NCBI GenBank assembly: GCA_002946415.1
Contig: NJPS01000062.1
Location: 124,001 to 188,000 of the forward strand
Direction of reading: 5' to 3'
Source: Rutstroemia sp. NJR-2017a BVV2
Lineage: Eukaryota; Ascomycota; Leotiomycetes; Helotiales; Rutstroemiaceae
DNA length: 64,000 nt
The notes under the pieces were generated by a model, which saw only the letters and a program-made list of their open reading frames with translations, was not told the origin of the DNA and did no database searches. Position numbers and translations under genes: made by a program. Shown here one piece after another: positions 60,588 through 64,000 of this stretch. Position 1 is the first letter of the stretch; each line of letters starts with the position of its first letter.

Positions 60588-61225
60588 ATGTTCTCCAAGA
60601 CTTTCATCGCAACCCTCCTCGCCAGCACCGCCGTTGCTACCCCCATCGTCGCACGTACATCCAACAAGGCCTTCAAGCTCATTTCTTTCGCATTCGGACC
60701 TAACTCTCCAATTCAAGGCAGCGACATCGTAGCATACAATGGAGGTCTTTGGATTGGAAAGAACACTACATCATACTGCCCACCCAACATTGACTGCCCA
60801 GGTAAGCATGAGAAATTCCCTTTTTATGGAAATCAAGACCTAATAGGTGAACAGCCGGGACTGAGACATCATTCTTCTACGGTGACAACAAAAACGTCGG
60901 AATGAACGTTGTCGTTCCCGGAGGACAACAGCTCTACATCGGAACCGACTATGCAGTCTCATATACTGTTGCCCATTCCGCAGATGTCCATGGCGGCAAG
61001 GCTCAAGGTTGGGAGTACCTTGCCCCCGGTGTCGACGCAAATGGCCCTGTTGGACTTTTGACCTACCCCGACTACGGTTTCTTGGCTTGCGCAAGCCCCG
61101 AAGGACCCGGTATCTACTCTATCGCTGCTACTCCAGGTGGAGAGGGAACTGGTAACTGCACTGCTATTCAATTAGGTGCTCTCGAGTACACTGGGGATGC
61201 TACAGCATGGCAATACCAGAATTAG
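60588..61225 (+). CDS. PhiA-like secreted cell-wall protein
   Basis: A 194-residue secreted protein matching the PhiA / IgE-binding family of ascomycetes; Aspergillus PhiA is a cell-wall protein needed for phialide and conidium formation. Two exons, 60588-60801 and 60855-61225, join in phase 1 to give DCPAGTETSFFYGD. The signal peptide is MFSKTFIATLLASTAVAT, followed by KAFKLISFAFGPNSPIQGSDI. The central NGGLWIGKNTTSYCPP and MNVVVPGGQQLYIGTDYAVSYTVAHSADV are family landmarks. The C-terminal part has GFLACASPEGPGIYSIAA, NCTAIQLGALEY and the terminal TAWQYQN (family AWQY). The adjacent upstream sequence has a long A/C-rich leader typical of highly expressed fungal secretory genes. A role in spores or cell wall is inferred from the family. 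Confidence 0.9.
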
Positions 61226-63777
61226 GAGTAAATCCGTCGTCGAAGTTGTAATATGATGTTTGCTTCTTAGGAGTACTTCTAGTGAGCGTGGAGCAACATC
61301 TTTTTGTAAATAGATCTTCTGAACGCATAGCTGCAAGGTTCGAAAAAATATTATGACATATATTTGAATTATGAATGTCCCTAAATGATGGCGGCCGCCA
61401 GAGTTCTTTTCATAATCGTGCCCTTCACTCCTTTCTATTGTATTTTCGCTATGTCATCACGAGCACCTTGACCGGCTGCCTGAGATGTCCCCTGAAAACT
61501 GAAGCAAAAGCTACTACTTTCGCTCTCAGCTTAAAGTGTTGGGGAGTTGCACCGTGGCAAAGCGGATTTTAGTGATGATACAGCATAGTTCAATCCTAAT
61601 CCGTGGTATAGAACCAAACTAGGAACGTGAAATTCATTCCATCTGGTGGAAAACCAGAGCATGTATGGCAACATGGAGCTGGAAATTGCAATCTCCAAAT
61701 CAATGTACACTGTGTTGATTGGCACAAGAATTACGAGGTGCTCCCCAGCGATGAAGTGGCCTGCAACGTGCAAAGAAAAAATGACTTGCAATTTTAGATT
61801 GATATGCGGTCCTAAGTGTCTGAACCAACTACGATAGAGACGTGACTATGATAAGTCACACACCAATGTATCCAACATTTATTTGCAAGGGACGTTGCAT
61901 CAAACTTACTTGTTGGTTCTCGTGTGTGTAAATTTTTTGCTCTTTCGAGAAAATCCTCCGTATTGTGTGATATTTACGCCGCCAGCAACTGGTGAGTATG
62001 CGGTTAGCATGTTGGTTTTCGATTGTTACTTGCTGGTAATGTTACACAACCGTGCAATCTGTTGTTTCGTTGGAAGGGGGGAGTTGAATCAACATATGCT
62101 CAACGCGAAACGACCCCATATGTACTGGGGAAGGTACAAGGCCTCGAGGGCATAGTTGGCCATCGAGAGACCAATCTTCCTGCATAGGAAATGTACGGTC
62201 TATTTAAGCCGCATAATGATAGGCGATTAGTGATGCCAGAAGCTAACCGCCCACGCCGCCTTTATAGTCAAAGCATCCTTTGATGTGAGGTCGACTTTGT
62301 GTATTCAAAAATTCCGAAATTGCTAGTCATTCTCAGGCCTTATCAATCAGAATCTTAAGCTCCACCGTGAGAAGCTTTCTAGCTTGGATATGTGACCGGT
62401 TTCCAAAAAAACAACACTAGATGCGGTGTGTTCTCTTTTCAGGACGTAGTCGGGGCTAGACCCGAATTGGAGAAGTAACCGGTTCAATTCCAACGGCCGC
62501 AAACAGGCTTGCGAAGCCAGTACCATCCCGTCGGGTTTACCTCTCTATGGTGATTGGTTACTGCGAACAACATGTGATACGTCCGGAGCCACAAGAGATT
62601 ATCCACCTTTCTCCCAACATAACGAACGGCGTCGCAAGCATTTAATGGCTATTACTGGCTAATATAATTACATGGTTCAAACCCCACAAAAATACATACC
62701 AGTATCATCACGGTATTTGATAGGCTGAGTCACGGCTAGATAGCCCTCACCAGTGGTCGTACCACTTTTCTCATCATTTTAAGGGAATTGTACAACGGAG
62801 AACGTCTGGAACGGGCACATATGGAAAATAATTTGGCCAGGCTAACTTCTGATACTCTCGCAAGATTCGTAAGCTCATAGAAAAAGTGATAATAATCTTC
62901 TTTTTCATGTTGAGAATCCTTGGACAGGGTATCACTGGAATACAAGGGTTCTATACATCCGCAACCGAATGGATCATAACACGTCAAATCGAAGTTTCGA
63001 ACAACGGTCAGATGCAGAAGACACCGTAAATGGTGCGGATCCGTGGACTGTTGGCATGCCCTATGCGGCATCGGGAGAAACTGCTCCAGAGGTTAACGCT
63101 GCAGACACCAAGCATCATGTTGTCTTTTGATGGATTCTACCTAGTTCTAACTTGGACCTATGTTTCAATGAATAGGTAGACTAAGGTAGCCATCCCATCC
63201 AACACTGCTAGTTTGTTACCTTCGAGTGTACAGTCTCAAACAGTCAAACTTACAAAGGCTAGGGAGATGACCTTTTCCAGCCACACAACTGTTATGGTGG
63301 TTGGTACTTTGCCGCTAGAGCTATTTTGATAATGAAATGATTGAAAGAGCCTAGAGGTGAGCTGGGAAGTCCAAAGAACCATTAAAAGTATATGTATTTT
63401 AAGAGGCTATGATAGAGAAGTAACCTGTTGGAACCTCACTTGGTATAGAGCGGTGGAAACAGATATGCAAGAATCCTTGCTTGCATAGACTTTGCGGTGG
63501 GGTAATTAGGGAGAGTTAGAGGGGTTGCATACAGATGTATGTCTCTATTCGTCGATGTTGGTATATGAAAATGCCAAGGGGAGAGTACCGGATAATCCAG
63601 TTGTTCTATGGTAAGCTTACTTAATGCATGAAATTTAAGATTTCTTCTCCGTCCTGGATATGATCTTCAGAATATTTTCGGTCTTCTCTTCTCTTCTCTT
63701 TCTGTAACTGATAAAGTCCGCTCAAATTGTCCTTCACTTTTCACAAAGAAGAGGTATAACACAACTACATATCCACT
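61226..63777. other. intergenic region
   Basis: About 2.5 kb of AT-rich sequence with anonymous short frames only. A CT-rich run (TTCTCTTCTCTTCTCTT) near 63683 lies in the probable promoter of the right-edge P450. Confidence 0.5.
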
Positions 63778-64000
63778 ATGGCTCTATTATCGGCTATTGT
63801 GCCTGCTATCTCTTCTCTTCCTACCATCATCATCAGTTACCTGTTATGGAAATACTTCAATTCTCCACTGAAGAAAGTTCCTGGACCTCTTCTAGCGAAG
63901 TTCACCGACCTCTGGCGTCTGATTGTTGTCTATGAGGGCAGAGCCGAACTTACGCATTGCTTGCTACACGAAAAATATGGACCAGCCGTGCGTATTGGTC
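63778..64000 (+). CDS. cytochrome P450, N-terminal fragment cut by window edge
   Basis: The first 74 codons of a P450 run off the right end. They begin with a membrane anchor (MALLSAIVPAISSLPTIIISYLLWKYF). The proline-rich hinge KKVPGPLLAKFTDLWRL follows, and then LLHEKYGPAVRIG, which is the standard start of fungal microsomal P450s of the pisatin demethylase-like or trichothecene-type groups. ATG context is ATCCACTATGG. The heme domain is outside the window, so subfamily and integrity cannot be judged. It may belong to a different gene group to the right. Confidence 0.9.
   Translation, partial: MALLSAIVPAISSLPTIIISYLLWKYFNSPLKKVPGPLLAKFTDLWRLIVVYEGRAELTHCLLHEKYGPAVRIG

Noticed and set aside
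1..64000. CRISPR arrays, rRNA genes or intact transposons
   Set aside because: No regularly spaced repeats, rRNA motifs, transposase or integrase domains or paired terminal repeats were found by eye.

Overview
The window is nuclear DNA of a filamentous ascomycete, most likely a leotiomycete close to Botrytis/Sclerotinia. Genes have short introns (about 44-130 bp) with GTRNGT donors and CTRAY-like branch sites, intergenic spaces are long, and the gene set (fungal Pbs2, AA9 polysaccharide monooxygenases, UstYa proteins, a HET-domain relic, PhiA-like secreted protein) is typical of that group. The genus is inferred from overall likeness only. All exon models were built by eye from reading frames and splice signals.

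Region 1 (1-12127) looks like a secondary-metabolite cluster for a ribosomally made, post-translationally modified peptide of the dikaritin (ustiloxin/phomopsin-like) type. It holds an O-methyltransferase with a frameshift running off the left edge, a Ure2-type glutathione S-transferase, a CYP52-like P450, two UstYa (DUF3328) proteins with paired HxxHC motifs, a precursor gene (9687-10232) encoding a signal peptide and three near-identical repeats, and a second, intact O-methyltransferase. Each precursor repeat lies in its own exon, and all introns are phase 1. The inferred logic is: secretion of the precursor, processing at basic linkers, UstYa/P450 oxidation, O-methylation, with the glutathione transferase for tailoring or self-protection.

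Region 2 (12128-23891) is gene-poor. It has an auxin-efflux-carrier-family transporter (14270-16142, minus), a pyrimidine-rich convergent spacer, and the decayed remains of a HET-domain gene near 19.0-19.9 kb. Region 3 (23892-34878) carries the HOG-pathway MAP kinase kinase Pbs2 with an upstream ORF, a secreted type-B carboxylesterase and a choline kinase. Region 4 (35214-41248) has a possible small zinc-ribbon protein, a frame-broken adenylating enzyme, an F-box protein and an AA9 monooxygenase. After a 6.5-kb gene-free gap a second AA9 gene starts at 47784.

Region 5 (49711-57039) is a compact housekeeping block: mitochondrial Sls1, the Smc5/6 subunit Nse3 (MAGE domain), the U2 snRNP subunit Ysf3/SF3b5 and an unrecognised cysteine-rich protein. 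Region 6 (57040-64000) has a cysteine-rich secreted-protein pseudogene with two in-frame TAG codons, a PhiA-like secreted protein and the 5' end of another P450 at the right edge. No tRNA, rRNA, CRISPR array or intact transposon was recognised.
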